Assembly: GCA_002339805.1 (NCBI GenBank)
Contig: DDKW01000033.1
Location: 14,366 to 78,365, forward strand
Length of the DNA: 64,000 nt
Origin: Dehalococcoidia bacterium UBA2588
GTDB taxonomy: Bacteria > Chloroflexota > Dehalococcoidia > Lucifugimonadales > UBA3495
Direction of reading: 5' to 3'
Under the pieces are notes generated by a model. The model saw nothing but the letters and a program-made list of their open reading frames with translations, was not told the origin of the DNA and did not search any database. The translations under genes were made by a program, and so were the position numbers. Shown here one piece after another: positions 54,101 to 63,286 of this stretch; the first letter of the stretch is position 1, and every line of letters starts with the position of its first letter.

Positions 54101-54774
54101 CCTAGTCCGGGATATTTTCCGAAATCAAGAAATAAATCTATCCTTGCTCTTAGTGACTCTTGTTCACGTTCACTTAAAAGCCCTTCAAATCGTTTGCAAA
54201 CATCATCATTGTTCAGTTTAATCTTCAATGCCTCAATATCATTCAGTAAATCGTTAGGAATATCCTCACCTTGAAAATCCCAAATCACGGTCCTTATTTT
54301 GATATCTTCATGAAAAGTTAATCCTTGATCGATACCCCATAACTTATCATTGTTATCGATTATAATGTGATCAGCTTTCCTATCAGTGTTGTTTGCAACT
54401 AAATCGAAACATGCTATCTTCCGAAGCTCATCATGATGTCTTTCATCCACTTGGTAATAATTCTTGGTTGGATCATGTTCTATATATATTTGGACCGAGC
54501 CAATTCCATATTTTCCTTCTCTGATAATTGTCTCCGGTACAATATTCCATCCCAATAGATCATCTAGTACGTAAGATGCGTATTCTCGTTTATATAGCGT
54601 TCCTGAAGGGAAATCCCATAAAGGCGCCTCACCATCTCTAGGCTTATATATTCCGAAAAGGTTTTCATCACCAAGAACAAATTCAGACAGGAAAGTATAG
54701 TTTGATCCCTTTGCAGTTAGAGCACAAGAGACCATATCTCCTGATATAAGAACTTCTGTTTTCAGCCTCGCCAT
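54097..54774 (-). CDS. SCO1664-family protein (PI3/4-kinase-like fold)
   Basis: A 225-residue protein. GIYKPRDGEAPLWDFPSGTLYKREYASYVL and FDLVANNTDRKADHII with GIDQGLTFHE are the marks of the SCO1664 family: a kinase-like ATP-binding fold with the D-x6-D arrangement. Function is unknown. It is next to a DUF3090 gene, the pair that is usually co-located in Actinobacteria and Chloroflexi. Confidence 0.85.
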   Translation of the reverse strand: MARLKTEVLISGDMVSCALTAKGSNYTFLSEFVLGDENLFGIYKPRDGEAPLWDFPSGTLYKREYASYVLDDLLGWNIVPETIIREGKYGIGSVQIYIEHDPTKNYYQVDERHHDELRKIACFDLVANNTDRKADHIIIDNNDKLWGIDQGLTFHEDIKIRTVIWDFQGEDIPNDLLNDIEALKIKLNNDDVCKRFEGLLSEREQESLRARIDLFLDFGKYPGLG

Positions 54775-54795
54775 ACCAATTTTATGCTTATGTCA

Positions 54796-55305
54796 TCACA
54801 ATTTAGAATGACCATTCGATTTGGGGCAAAAATGGCTATCTGGATCTATTGGATTATGACATAAAGGGCAAATTGGTCTCCCTGATTCACAAATTTCTAT
54901 ACCTGCCTTAGCAAGCTGTACTGCTTGGCTTCCTGACAAATAAAAACTTAATGAAGATGTGTCATCTATAGTTTCGCCTTCTTCCCTACATTCCACATAA
55001 AAAGTATCTGAATCTTTATCAAAATTCACAGATAGTTGCCGACATTTGAATTCTGTTGGCTGGTAATCAGATGCTAATAAACATTCCCTGAATCCAGTGT
55101 TATCTTTTCTATCAGGATTGTCCCCACACAAGTCTTCAAAATATTTTGATAATTCAAATAACTGCTCTTTCTCCAGCCACACCAATCCGGTATAACTTTC
55201 AACAAAGAGTGATAACCGAAAAGTTCGGTTCCCTGGTTCACCAAATGTTTCTGGAGTTATATTATCCAGAGATCCAAACTGGTATCTGATTTCTCTATTT
55301 TCCAT
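54796..55305 (-). CDS. DUF3090-family protein
   Basis: A 169-residue protein with FGSLDNITPETFGEPGNRTF and LWLEKEQ-like VWLEKEQLFEL, then a C-terminal zinc-ribbon-like CPLCHNPIDPDSHFCPKSNGH. The pattern matches DUF3090. The start is ATG at 55305, with GAGGA 7 nt upstream; the preceding TTG is not needed. It is 21 nt before the SCO1664-family gene and works presumably with it. Confidence 0.85.
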   Translation of the reverse strand: MENREIRYQFGSLDNITPETFGEPGNRTFRLSLFVESYTGLVWLEKEQLFELSKYFEDLCGDNPDRKDNTGFRECLLASDYQPTEFKCRQLSVNFDKDSDTFYVECREEGETIDDTSSLSFYLSGSQAVQLAKAGIEICESGRPICPLCHNPIDPDSHFCPKSNGHSKL

Positions 55306-55346
55306 CAATATTCCTCTTAATTTTTAGAATCTGATAGCTTCATAAT

Positions 55347-56144
55347 TCATTCTATGGTCATATCCATAAGATCATGTGCTACTACTATAGGACCCTTGTA
55401 TATTTGGCTCGCTTCTTCTATCAATAAGTTCTCTTTACTATGATAATCCGTACTAATATGAGTGATTACCAACTGGCCTACTCCTGCTTCAGCGGCAACT
55501 ACTCCTGCGTCATAAGCACTTGAATGCTTGACCATCTTAAGTCGACTTGAATCTTGTTTCAATCCATAAGCTTCATGTATCAAAACATCTGCTTTATCTG
55601 CAGCTCGGATAGTATTTTCTGTAAACTCTGTATCGCCAGAAAAAACTACTGATTCATCTCCACATTCGATTCTCCATCCCACAGCCCCCTTAATATGTTT
55701 AGCAGGATGGCATTTGATAGACATATCATCTACGTTAAAAACGTCAAGTTCCATAACTGAGTTCCACTTCATAGTTACTAACTTATTTTTTCGTGTCACT
55801 CCTGTTTCGTCTATTAAGAACTCTTTATCCATTCCTTTGAAAAATTTTTGCACATCTCTCAATGCTACATCTGACCCATAAACATTCAATGAATTCTCTA
55901 CCCCGGAAACATTACGATGAGATTCCAAATATTCTAATCCTCTCGAATGATCATGGTGAGAATGACTTAATAACAAGTGATTAATACTGTTAAGATCTAA
56001 CCCTGACTTATGTCCATTTACCAGGGCAGAGTTACCTGATGATGCATCCAAAAGTATCCTGCTATCACCAAATTCTACATAAATACAGGTATGGTATCTC
56101 TGGATACTACCTCCGGACCCGGTGCCTAAAAAAACTAATCTCAC
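55347..56144 (-). CDS. RNase Z-like MBL-fold hydrolase
   Basis: A 265-residue metallo-beta-lactamase protein. FLGTGSGGS at the N-terminus, HSHHDH at 61-66, VFSGDTEFT and the late VVAHDLM match the RNase Z/ElaC-like branch. The long exosite arm of tRNase Z is not seen, so a phosphodiesterase or other role is possible. It sits 38 nt before the DUF3090 gene and 9 nt after thiE. Confidence 0.8.
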   Translation of the reverse strand: MRLVFLGTGSGGSIQRYHTCIYVEFGDSRILLDASSGNSALVNGHKSGLDLNSINHLLLSHSHHDHSRGLEYLESHRNVSGVENSLNVYGSDVALRDVQKFFKGMDKEFLIDETGVTRKNKLVTMKWNSVMELDVFNVDDMSIKCHPAKHIKGAVGWRIECGDESVVFSGDTEFTENTIRAADKADVLIHEAYGLKQDSSRLKMVKHSSAYDAGVVAAEAGVGQLVITHISTDYHSKENLLIEEASQIYKGPIVVAHDLMDMTIE

Positions 56145-56153
56145 TATAAGACC

Positions 56154-57044
56154 TCAGTAACCCATACGTTTACTAAGAGCTAATGCAGATGACTCAGGAT
56201 TTTTTGCTAGACCTACTGCTCCTGTTACACAAATGGCCTCGGGTGAGCAGTCAATTACCATTCCTATGTTATCGATATTGATACCGCCTATAGCCACCAA
56301 AGGTTTACCAGATACTTTTCTTGCAGATTTCAAACGGTCTATTCCTTGGGGTTCTCTGTCTATTTGCTTAGTATTAGTACTGAACATAGGCCCAAAAGCC
56401 ACATGGTCTATCTCCAATAATTGAGATTCCTCTAATTGTTCTAATTCTCTGTTTGATCTACCAATATGCTGGTCGATATTCAATACTGCTCGTGACGCTT
56501 CTACAGTTAAATCCGTCTGTCCTACATGTAATCCAAAACTGCCAACTGCTCTTGCTATATCCGCATGATCATTAACAATTAATACAGCTTCAGTATTTTC
56601 ACATAATTCTTGAATTTTATAAGCTAATTCTAAAATAACTCCTTTGTCAGAAAGCTTGTCTCGCAACTGTAGTATTTTAGCTCCTCCTCTTACGGCAGCC
56701 TCTGCAATCAAGAATGGATCTCTACCATTGGTTATTTCAGGGTCAATAATCACATATAGCCCTTTGAATTTACTCAATTGTTTGGAGCGTAAGTGTTGAC
56801 CTTCCAGAGTTATGATTCTACTTACGACTTCAAGTAAGTCTTGATGTGCAGGATCCTTATTTACTATAGGGGACATGTATAGAGCTAAATCAAGCAAATC
56901 AAAAGTATCCTTATTTGAGGATTCTACTTGTTCTAGATTCTGCAGAGCGTTAGACAATATCACGCTCTCATTCACATAGTCTGGCTTATCAGCAATCAGG
57001 CCATACATTTTCTGCAGTAGATTAGTAATATTTTCTTGATACAT
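56154..57044 (-). CDS. thiE: Thiamine-phosphate synthase with N-terminal extension
   Basis: A 296-residue protein. The ThiE barrel starts at about residue 92 (GLYVIIDPEI), has GAKILQLRDK, VNDHADIA, GLHVGQTDL, VAFGPMF and VAIGGINIDN, and ends at residue 296. ThiE joins HMP-PP and thiazole phosphate. The first 90 residues are an all-helical extension (LLQKMYGLIADKPDY, DLLDLALYMS) that does not look like a ThiD2 domain. The barrel reads IGRSNRE at the conserved G-x-S-x-H position, where His is replaced by Arg, which may matter. Confidence 0.85.
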   Translation of the reverse strand: MYQENITNLLQKMYGLIADKPDYVNESVILSNALQNLEQVESSNKDTFDLLDLALYMSPIVNKDPAHQDLLEVVSRIITLEGQHLRSKQLSKFKGLYVIIDPEITNGRDPFLIAEAAVRGGAKILQLRDKLSDKGVILELAYKIQELCENTEAVLIVNDHADIARAVGSFGLHVGQTDLTVEASRAVLNIDQHIGRSNRELEQLEESQLLEIDHVAFGPMFSTNTKQIDREPQGIDRLKSARKVSGKPLVAIGGINIDNIGMVIDCSPEAICVTGAVGLAKNPESSALALSKRMGY

Positions 57045-57054
57045 CCGTTATCAA

Positions 57055-57324
57055 CTAATTTGTATTGTTTTTGCCTTGACGTATTCGGTTGATATGATTG
57101 TTAACCGAAGCAGGATTAGAATTGTCTACATCTGACAAAGTTTCTTTACTAGGTAGCCAATTTAAATTGTCCACATGAGATTTAAATGAGAATCTGGAAA
57201 CTAACTTCCTGATATCTGTATGTGAGCAGCTTTTACAAGTCAAAGATTCTTCTTTTGACCAAGGAAAAATCAAATACTCATTTGTTTTCCCGCACCCTTC
57301 ACAATAATATTCGTAAATTGGCAT
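57055..57324 (-). CDS. FmdB-like zinc-ribbon protein
   Basis: An 89-residue protein: MPIYEYYCEGCG and SLTCKSC give a C-x2-C / C-x2-C ribbon typical of the FmdB family, followed by a helical, charged tail. It is the first gene of the five-gene minus-strand operon with thiE, MBL, DUF3090 and SCO1664-family genes. The start has GAGGGAG 7 nt upstream. Confidence 0.8.
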   Translation of the reverse strand: MPIYEYYCEGCGKTNEYLIFPWSKEESLTCKSCSHTDIRKLVSRFSFKSHVDNLNWLPSKETLSDVDNSNPASVNNHINRIRQGKNNTN

Positions 57325-57443
57325 CTCATTCTCCCTCTAGAACCATTGTATCATTATCAATCGATCCTCCATATCTCGAAGCATTTAATTTACAATCATG
57401 TGAGGTATAATAATGGCGTATCATTTTTAAATAGAAGGTTATT

Positions 57444-60197
57444 ATGCAAATCCCTTTTGATACCAATACCTCTTCATCACAGAATCTCCTCATCCTAATA
57501 GATGGACACGCAATCATTCATCGAGCATTTCGAGGGATCAGCGCACAAGGGAACAATTTAACCGTATCTACCACAGGAGAAGATGTTACTGGAGTATATG
57601 GATTCTTAAACATCTTTCTTAGAGCCATCAGTGACAGGAATCCTAGCCACTGCATAATTACATTTGATACCCCCAAACCTACTTTTAGACATATAGCTTT
57701 CCCTGATTACAAAGCTCAACGAGCAGAAACCCCTCAAGAACTTAAACATCAATTTGATAGAGTGCGTCAAATGATGGAAACATTTGCTGTCCCTACTTTT
57801 TCTCTAGACGGATATGAAGCAGACGACCTCATAGGCACCATTAGTGCTCAAGCTGAAGAACATGGCTTGGAAACGATTATACTCACTGGAGACCGAGATA
57901 CTTTTCAATTGATATCGCCTTATACCAAAGTAGATTTGGGATCAAATGCAAGGGATCGGAAACTATACGGTGAACCCGAACTTATAGCACGTTATGGAGG
58001 ACTGACAGCAGAACAACAACCTGACTTCAAAGCACTCTTAGGAGACAGTTCTGACAATATACCAGGTGTTCCTAGAGTCGGAGAGAAGAGAGCTATAACT
58101 TTATTGAATTCATATGCGAATTTAGAAGGGATATATGAAAACCTAGAATCAGTTCATCCTCCCAGTGTCAAAACCTCCTTATCAGAAAGCAAATCAATAG
58201 CTTTTAATAATAGAGACCTAATGACAATCCAAAGAGAAGTTCCTATATCAGTTGATTTTGAGGCAGCCCTGTTTGGTGGTTATAACATGGACGAGGTAAT
58301 CACATTACTAAAAGAGTTAGAATTCAACAGCATAATTAGTAGAATCCCAGGAGCTCGACAGGAAATATCCGAGGTCCCATCCATTTCAAAACCCAGCCCT
58401 AATAATCGAACATCCTATACTTGCGTAGATAATCAAGAAAAAATTACAGATATGTTGATATCTCTTCAAAAAGCAGACAAGATAGCATTTGACACTGAGA
58501 CGAGTGATTTGAACCCTATGATTGCACATCTAGTAGGCATCAGTTTTTCAATCAATCCAGGTACGGCTTGGTATGTACCTGTTGGGCATTCGAGTGGCAC
58601 TCAACTATCTTTAGAATACGTGATTGAACAAGTCAAGCCTATATTTCAAAATCCATACAAAGAGATATGTGCACATAATGCTAACTATGATCTTATGATC
58701 TTATCCAAGTATGGCATCAACGTGACCAATCTTACTTTTGACACCATGGTGGGAGCCCATATACTTGGAAATTCCTCACTAGGTCTTAAGAATTTAAGCC
58801 AAAACCTTTTGGGAATTGATATGCAACCAATAACTGAGTTAATCGGTACAGGTAAAAAACAAATATCATTCAACGAAGTTTCTATTGAAGACGCATATCC
58901 TTACGCTGCTGCTGACGCAGATTGCACATTGCAATTATGGCAGCGTTTCCAACCAGAAATAGATAACTCTTTCGCGAAAAGCATCATGACCAGCATAGAA
59001 ATGCCGCTGATACCCGTAATCATAGAAATGCAGAGAAATGGCATCACCCTAGAAAAAGAGGATCTTCAAAGCATGTCCTCGGAATTACAGTCAGACATGG
59101 AAATTTTATACGAAAGCATAACATCACACGCAGGACACGCCTTAAATATCAACTCTCCTAGCCAACTCAGTGAAGTATTGTTCAATGAACTGGATTTACC
59201 CAAAACGAAGAAAACGAAAACAGGATATTCCACCGACGCGAACTCATTGGAATTCCTGAAAAATACACATCCAATCATAGAACAAATTCTTAATTACCGA
59301 GAATTATCAAAGTTAAAATCAACCTATGTGGATGCCTTGCCTAATATGATCAATCCCCATACTTCCAGAGTGCATACAAGCTATAATCAGACCGGATCTA
59401 TCACTGGTAGAATTTCTTCGAGTGAGCCAAATCTTCAAAACATCCCAGTAAGAACCGAAAGAGGGAGGAAAGTCCGCAATGCATTCGTTGCACCGACTCA
59501 TGATTCTCTGTTGTTTGCAGCTGACTATTCGCAAATTGAATTACGAGTGTTAGCCCACCTCTCTCAGGATCCTGGATTACTATCCGCATTCCATAATGGA
59601 GAAGATATCCATTCATCCACAGCTTCACTGATGTTCGATGTCGATATTAACGAAGTTGACTCTGAAATGAGACGTATCGCCAAAGTCCTCAACTTTGGAG
59701 TTATATACGGACTTTCCGCGCATGGAATCACCCAACAAACAGGATTTTCTCGAGAAGAAGGTAATAATTTCATTAAAACTTATTTTTCTAAATACCCAGG
59801 AATCCAAAATTACCTAGATGAAATCAAAAATTTTGCCAGGGAAAACGGCTATGTTGAGACTCTGATGGGAAGAAGAAGATACGTACCAGATATACATGCA
59901 TCAAACTTTAATATCAGAAGTGCTGCGGAACGGATTTCTATTAATATGCCCATACAAGGTACCGCAGCGGATATCATGAAGTTAGCTATGATAAACGTAT
60001 ATAATAGTCTCGAAAGTACAACTCTGGAATCAAAAATCCTAATGCAAGTGCACGATGAACTCGTATTTGAAGTACCCACTGAAGAACTTGAACCACTTAA
60101 GTCTATAGTAGTCACAGAAATGCCTAATGCTATGGATTTGGACGTAGAACTAAAAGTAGAAACAAAACAGGGACCAAGTTGGGGAGATATGAAGTAA
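57444..60197 (+). CDS. polA: DNA polymerase I
   Basis: A 917-residue three-domain PolA. The 5'-3' exonuclease (about 1-290) has LIDGHAIIHRAF and GYEADDLIGT. The 3'-5' exonuclease domain (about 320-510) keeps FDTETSDLNP, so proofreading is probably active. The polymerase has motif A DYSQIELRVLAH, motif B RRIAKVLNFGVIYG and motif C QVHDELVFE. TATAAT at 57406-57411 is the likely -10. The following citE-like gene starts 2 nt after the stop. Confidence 0.96.
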   Translation: MQIPFDTNTSSSQNLLILIDGHAIIHRAFRGISAQGNNLTVSTTGEDVTGVYGFLNIFLRAISDRNPSHCIITFDTPKPTFRHIAFPDYKAQRAETPQELKHQFDRVRQMMETFAVPTFSLDGYEADDLIGTISAQAEEHGLETIILTGDRDTFQLISPYTKVDLGSNARDRKLYGEPELIARYGGLTAEQQPDFKALLGDSSDNIPGVPRVGEKRAITLLNSYANLEGIYENLESVHPPSVKTSLSESKSIAFNNRDLMTIQREVPISVDFEAALFGGYNMDEVITLLKELEFNSIISRIPGARQEISEVPSISKPSPNNRTSYTCVDNQEKITDMLISLQKADKIAFDTETSDLNPMIAHLVGISFSINPGTAWYVPVGHSSGTQLSLEYVIEQVKPIFQNPYKEICAHNANYDLMILSKYGINVTNLTFDTMVGAHILGNSSLGLKNLSQNLLGIDMQPITELIGTGKKQISFNEVSIEDAYPYAAADADCTLQLWQRFQPEIDNSFAKSIMTSIEMPLIPVIIEMQRNGITLEKEDLQSMSSELQSDMEILYESITSHAGHALNINSPSQLSEVLFNELDLPKTKKTKTGYSTDANSLEFLKNTHPIIEQILNYRELSKLKSTYVDALPNMINPHTSRVHTSYNQTGSITGRISSSEPNLQNIPVRTERGRKVRNAFVAPTHDSLLFAADYSQIELRVLAHLSQDPGLLSAFHNGEDIHSSTASLMFDVDINEVDSEMRRIAKVLNFGVIYGLSAHGITQQTGFSREEGNNFIKTYFSKYPGIQNYLDEIKNFARENGYVETLMGRRRYVPDIHASNFNIRSAAERISINMPIQGTAADIMKLAMINVYNSLESTTLESKILMQVHDELVFEVPTEELEPLKSIVVTEMPNAMDLDVELKVETKQGPSWGDMK

Positions 60198-60199
60198 AA

Positions 60200-61081
60200 A
60201 TGAAATCTATACGTAGCCTTATATTCGTTCCTGGCAACAGGGTAAATATGTTAGAAAAAGCTCTAACTTTTGATGCAGATATTATCATGGTTGACCTTGA
60301 AGACTCTGTACCTACAGCACAAAAACTTTCTGCTATCCCAATCGCCCAAGAGTGGGCTAACAAACTAACCCAAGCTGGCAAGACAGTAATGATTAGATTG
60401 AATGCCTTAGATACAGGACTGACAAAGAATGAAATAAATCACATGGCCTCGAATTCTATATTAGGATTCAGTGTAGGGAAGATTTCTAGCGCAAATGATG
60501 TGAAAACTATAGATATAATGCTGAGTGAGATAGAAAATAAAAAAAATCTGCCTTCCCGTTCTTTAAAATTCATAGCATGGATTGAAAGTGCGAAAGCAAT
60601 CATGAATCTACAAGAGATTTCTACTGCTAGTACCAGAACCATAGCACTCGCCTTTGGAGCGGAAGATTTAACAAACGACATGGAAATCACCAGAACTGAA
60701 CTAGGGGCAGAAATAGCTGTACCTAGGGCTATGGTTCCAATCGCAGCCAAGGCAGTCAATTTACCTGCACTTGACAGTCCGTTCGTAAGCTTTAATGATT
60801 ATGACGCTCTCACAAATGACGCCAATAATGCGAAATCCATTGGTTATACTGGTAAGTTTGCAATTCACCCGAATCAGATCGAAACAATTAACAAGATTTT
60901 TTCCCCATCCGTTCAAGAAATAGAATATGCTCAGAAAGTTATGACAGCATGGGAACAAGCCGAATCCCAAGGAGAAGGTTCCATCGCACTAGATGGGAAA
61001 ATGATAGATGTACCAGTAGTAAAACGTGCGCAGAATGTTCTCATAGCCGCAGGATTACTCGAAGATAAATTCACGTTATAG
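60200..61081 (+). CDS. HpcH/HpaI aldolase / citrate lyase beta-like protein
   Basis: A 293-residue TIM-barrel protein starting at MKSIRSLIFVPGNR; a reading that starts 21 nt earlier overlaps polA. IIMVDLEDSVPTAQK has the metal-binding Glu/Asp pair, and AFGAEDLTNDMEITRTE holds the second acidic site. It could be a malyl-CoA thioesterase, CitE-like lyase or citramalyl-CoA lyase. It has GAAG near the start. Confidence 0.85.
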   Translation: MKSIRSLIFVPGNRVNMLEKALTFDADIIMVDLEDSVPTAQKLSAIPIAQEWANKLTQAGKTVMIRLNALDTGLTKNEINHMASNSILGFSVGKISSANDVKTIDIMLSEIENKKNLPSRSLKFIAWIESAKAIMNLQEISTASTRTIALAFGAEDLTNDMEITRTELGAEIAVPRAMVPIAAKAVNLPALDSPFVSFNDYDALTNDANNAKSIGYTGKFAIHPNQIETINKIFSPSVQEIEYAQKVMTAWEQAESQGEGSIALDGKMIDVPVVKRAQNVLIAAGLLEDKFTL

Positions 61082-61104
61082 ATACATATATACAAGGTAC
61101 TGTA

Positions 61105-61482
61105 GTGAAAACAGATAAAATCATACTTAGTGAAATGGAATTTTATGGCTATCACGGAGTAAACCAAGAAGAAAAGATACAAGGCCAAAAATTCGTTGTA
61201 GATCTGGAAATCAATTGTAGTCTGTTGTTACCAGGGCAAACAGATGATCTAAATGATACCGTTAATTATTCTCAAGTATATAAATTAATTAAAAGCATAG
61301 TAGAAGGTCCATCTCAAAATCTGATCGAGAGTGTAGCGGAAAACATAGCTTACAGGATTCTGAGTGAAACCAGTGCTGATGAAGTAACAGTTAAAGTATC
61401 TAAACTACAACCTCCTATCAAAGGTTCGCAAATTAAGTCAGCAGCAGCTCAGATAACTAGAACAATCTCTAATTACTCTTAA
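61105..61482 (+). CDS. folB: Dihydroneopterin aldolase
   Basis: A 125-residue FolB with a GTG start. LSEMEFYGYHGVNQEEK carries the active-site Tyr/Glu, DTVNYSQVY the pterin-binding segment and ESVAENIA the conserved Glu. It converts dihydroneopterin to 6-hydroxymethyl-dihydropterin in folate synthesis. No other fol gene is here; it stands 23 nt after the citE-like gene. Confidence 0.93.
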   Translation: MKTDKIILSEMEFYGYHGVNQEEKIQGQKFVVDLEINCSLLLPGQTDDLNDTVNYSQVYKLIKSIVEGPSQNLIESVAENIAYRILSETSADEVTVKVSKLQPPIKGSQIKSAAAQITRTISNYS

Positions 61483-61508
61483 CCTTAAGCAGGATTCGAT
61501 AATATATT

Positions 61509-62765
61509 TTGTTAGCAAAAAAAATAGCACCTAGCATCCCTTTTTACTATGGCTGGGTAGTGCTATTATCAGTCGGAACTTCTGCCATTGTTAGAAACGC
61601 TGCTGCTAGTTTGATGATAGGAGTATTTATCGCATCGATGAATACCGAACTAGGCTGGAGTAGAACGTTGATCGCAGGAGCTGCAAGTGTAGGAGGCCTA
61701 GCCGCATCAATTGCATCGGTCCCTGCAGGATGGATTGTAGATAAATATAAAACTCAAATAGTATTATCGATTAGTGTACTACTACTAGGTATAGCAACAA
61801 TTTCTTTGAGTTGGGTTACCACACCTCTGGCTTTCTACATAGCCTACGGACTAGGTAGAGTCCTATTTAATAGTACATTTCAGATCGGATCTTCAGTCTG
61901 TATATCAAGATGGTTCGTCAAATATAGAGGTAGAGCGACAGGACTACTATTCTCTTTTCATTCTATAGGAATGCTAGCTTTCCCTTTACTTGCTTGGACA
62001 ATCATACAATGGTACGACTGGAGATCTGCATGGTTAGTTATCGGGATACTAGTGCTAACCTTATCACTCCCTTTCACATTACTATTTGTAGAGCACCGAC
62101 CGGAAGATCTTGGCTTGCTTCCAGATGGTGATTCATCTGATACTCACAATAATGATCCTGAGGAAAGTTTTGTTGAAGAAGTAAGTTGGACATTGGGACA
62201 AGCAGCAAAGACGAAAGTACTATGGATATTAGCAGCATCCGGAGGAATCCTATTCTTACTTCAATCAGGGATGAATGTGCACCAAGCTGCATTGATCACT
62301 GACAAAGGACTCGCTCCTTGGGTGGCAATAATGGGCGTCTCCTGTAACGCCATATTCACCGGAATAGGAAGCATAATTTGGGGCAGAATCCTAGAATTTA
62401 TGCCAGCAAAATATGCCTATTCTTTAGACGCAATAACACTCGGATTAGTTTTAGGATTATTTACTCTCATCCAAGGCCCAATATCAGTATTCGTATTATC
62501 GTCCCTATTTGGATTCGCCATAGCAGGTATTTTATGCATCCCTCCTGTAACGTACGCTAACTACTTCGGGAGGAACAATTTGGGTAAAATTAGAGGAGTA
62601 ACAGAGCCTTTTATTTCCTTAGGGCAAGCAATTGGAGCGTTAACCTCGGGCATAATATTTGACGTCTATCATTCGTATGATGTAGCACTTCTAAGTTACT
62701 GCGTCTTAGGATTGATTGCAGGCGTCTCTTTCTTAGTAATAAAAAAACCTGCATATCAACCCTAA
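61509..62765 (+). CDS. MFS transporter (monocarboxylate / oxalate-formate type)
   Basis: A 418-residue, 12-helix protein with a TTG start. Its opening IPFYYGWVVLLSVG and loop AGWIVDKYKTQIVL put it in the same group as the carrier at 37820. It is the last gene of the polA unit, 26 nt after folB. Confidence 0.85.
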   Translation: MLAKKIAPSIPFYYGWVVLLSVGTSAIVRNAAASLMIGVFIASMNTELGWSRTLIAGAASVGGLAASIASVPAGWIVDKYKTQIVLSISVLLLGIATISLSWVTTPLAFYIAYGLGRVLFNSTFQIGSSVCISRWFVKYRGRATGLLFSFHSIGMLAFPLLAWTIIQWYDWRSAWLVIGILVLTLSLPFTLLFVEHRPEDLGLLPDGDSSDTHNNDPEESFVEEVSWTLGQAAKTKVLWILAASGGILFLLQSGMNVHQAALITDKGLAPWVAIMGVSCNAIFTGIGSIIWGRILEFMPAKYAYSLDAITLGLVLGLFTLIQGPISVFVLSSLFGFAIAGILCIPPVTYANYFGRNNLGKIRGVTEPFISLGQAIGALTSGIIFDVYHSYDVALLSYCVLGLIAGVSFLVIKKPAYQP

Positions 62766-62783
62766 ACACACTCTAGGTTACTT

Positions 62784-63173
62784 TTAGACTAGAACTCCAA
62801 AGCCCGATTTGGTGCAAATTTCCAGTCTATTCCCATCTAGATCTTCGAAATAATAAGCTCTCTGGCCATCATTTCTAGTTTGTATATCAGTCAATGCCGC
62901 AACACCTTTCTCTTCGAAATATGCCCTTGAAGCCTCTATATCGTCAACTTCGAACGCAGTATGGTGTGATGGAGCCGATGGAGCGTCAGCGTGTTCAATA
63001 ATATGAATCATCGCACCGCTAGGTAACTGCAACCAATACAAATGATCACTATCAACCATCTTGGGTATTTGACCGAGCCCTAACACTTCTGTATACCATT
63101 TAAGGGCTGCATCTTTATCTTTAACACAATAAGTACTGTGATTTATGGCTTTAAGCCTAATATTGTCATCCAT
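62784..63173 (-). CDS. VOC-family (glyoxalase-like) protein
   Basis: A 129-residue two-beta-alpha-beta-beta-beta protein. NHSTYCVKDKDAALKWYTEVLGL and the C-terminal YYFEDLDGNRLEIC (metal Glu) are typical of VOC enzymes such as dioxygenases, epimerases and resistance proteins. The start at 63173 has GAGGAGG 9 nt upstream; the ATG at 63191 overlaps that signal. No partner is seen. Confidence 0.85.
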   Translation of the reverse strand: MDDNIRLKAINHSTYCVKDKDAALKWYTEVLGLGQIPKMVDSDHLYWLQLPSGAMIHIIEHADAPSAPSHHTAFEVDDIEASRAYFEEKGVAALTDIQTRNDGQRAYYFEDLDGNRLEICTKSGFGVLV

Positions 63174-63234
63174 GTCCAAGTTCCTCCTCATTCTACATTG
63201 AATTCCTTTAATATATGCGACTTCCCGTAAAAAG

Positions 63235-63263
63235 AAAAGAGCCCTTCTTAAAAGGGCTCTTTT
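63235..63263 (-). terminator. Intrinsic terminator of the Ala-rich gene
   Basis: AAAAGAGCCCTT pairs perfectly with AAGGGCTCTTTT around a 5-nt loop; on the minus strand a TTTTCTTTTT tract follows. It lies 24 nt after the stop of the gene at 63287. Confidence 0.9.
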
Positions 63264-63286
63264 ACTAAACTATTTTTAATAGCTTC

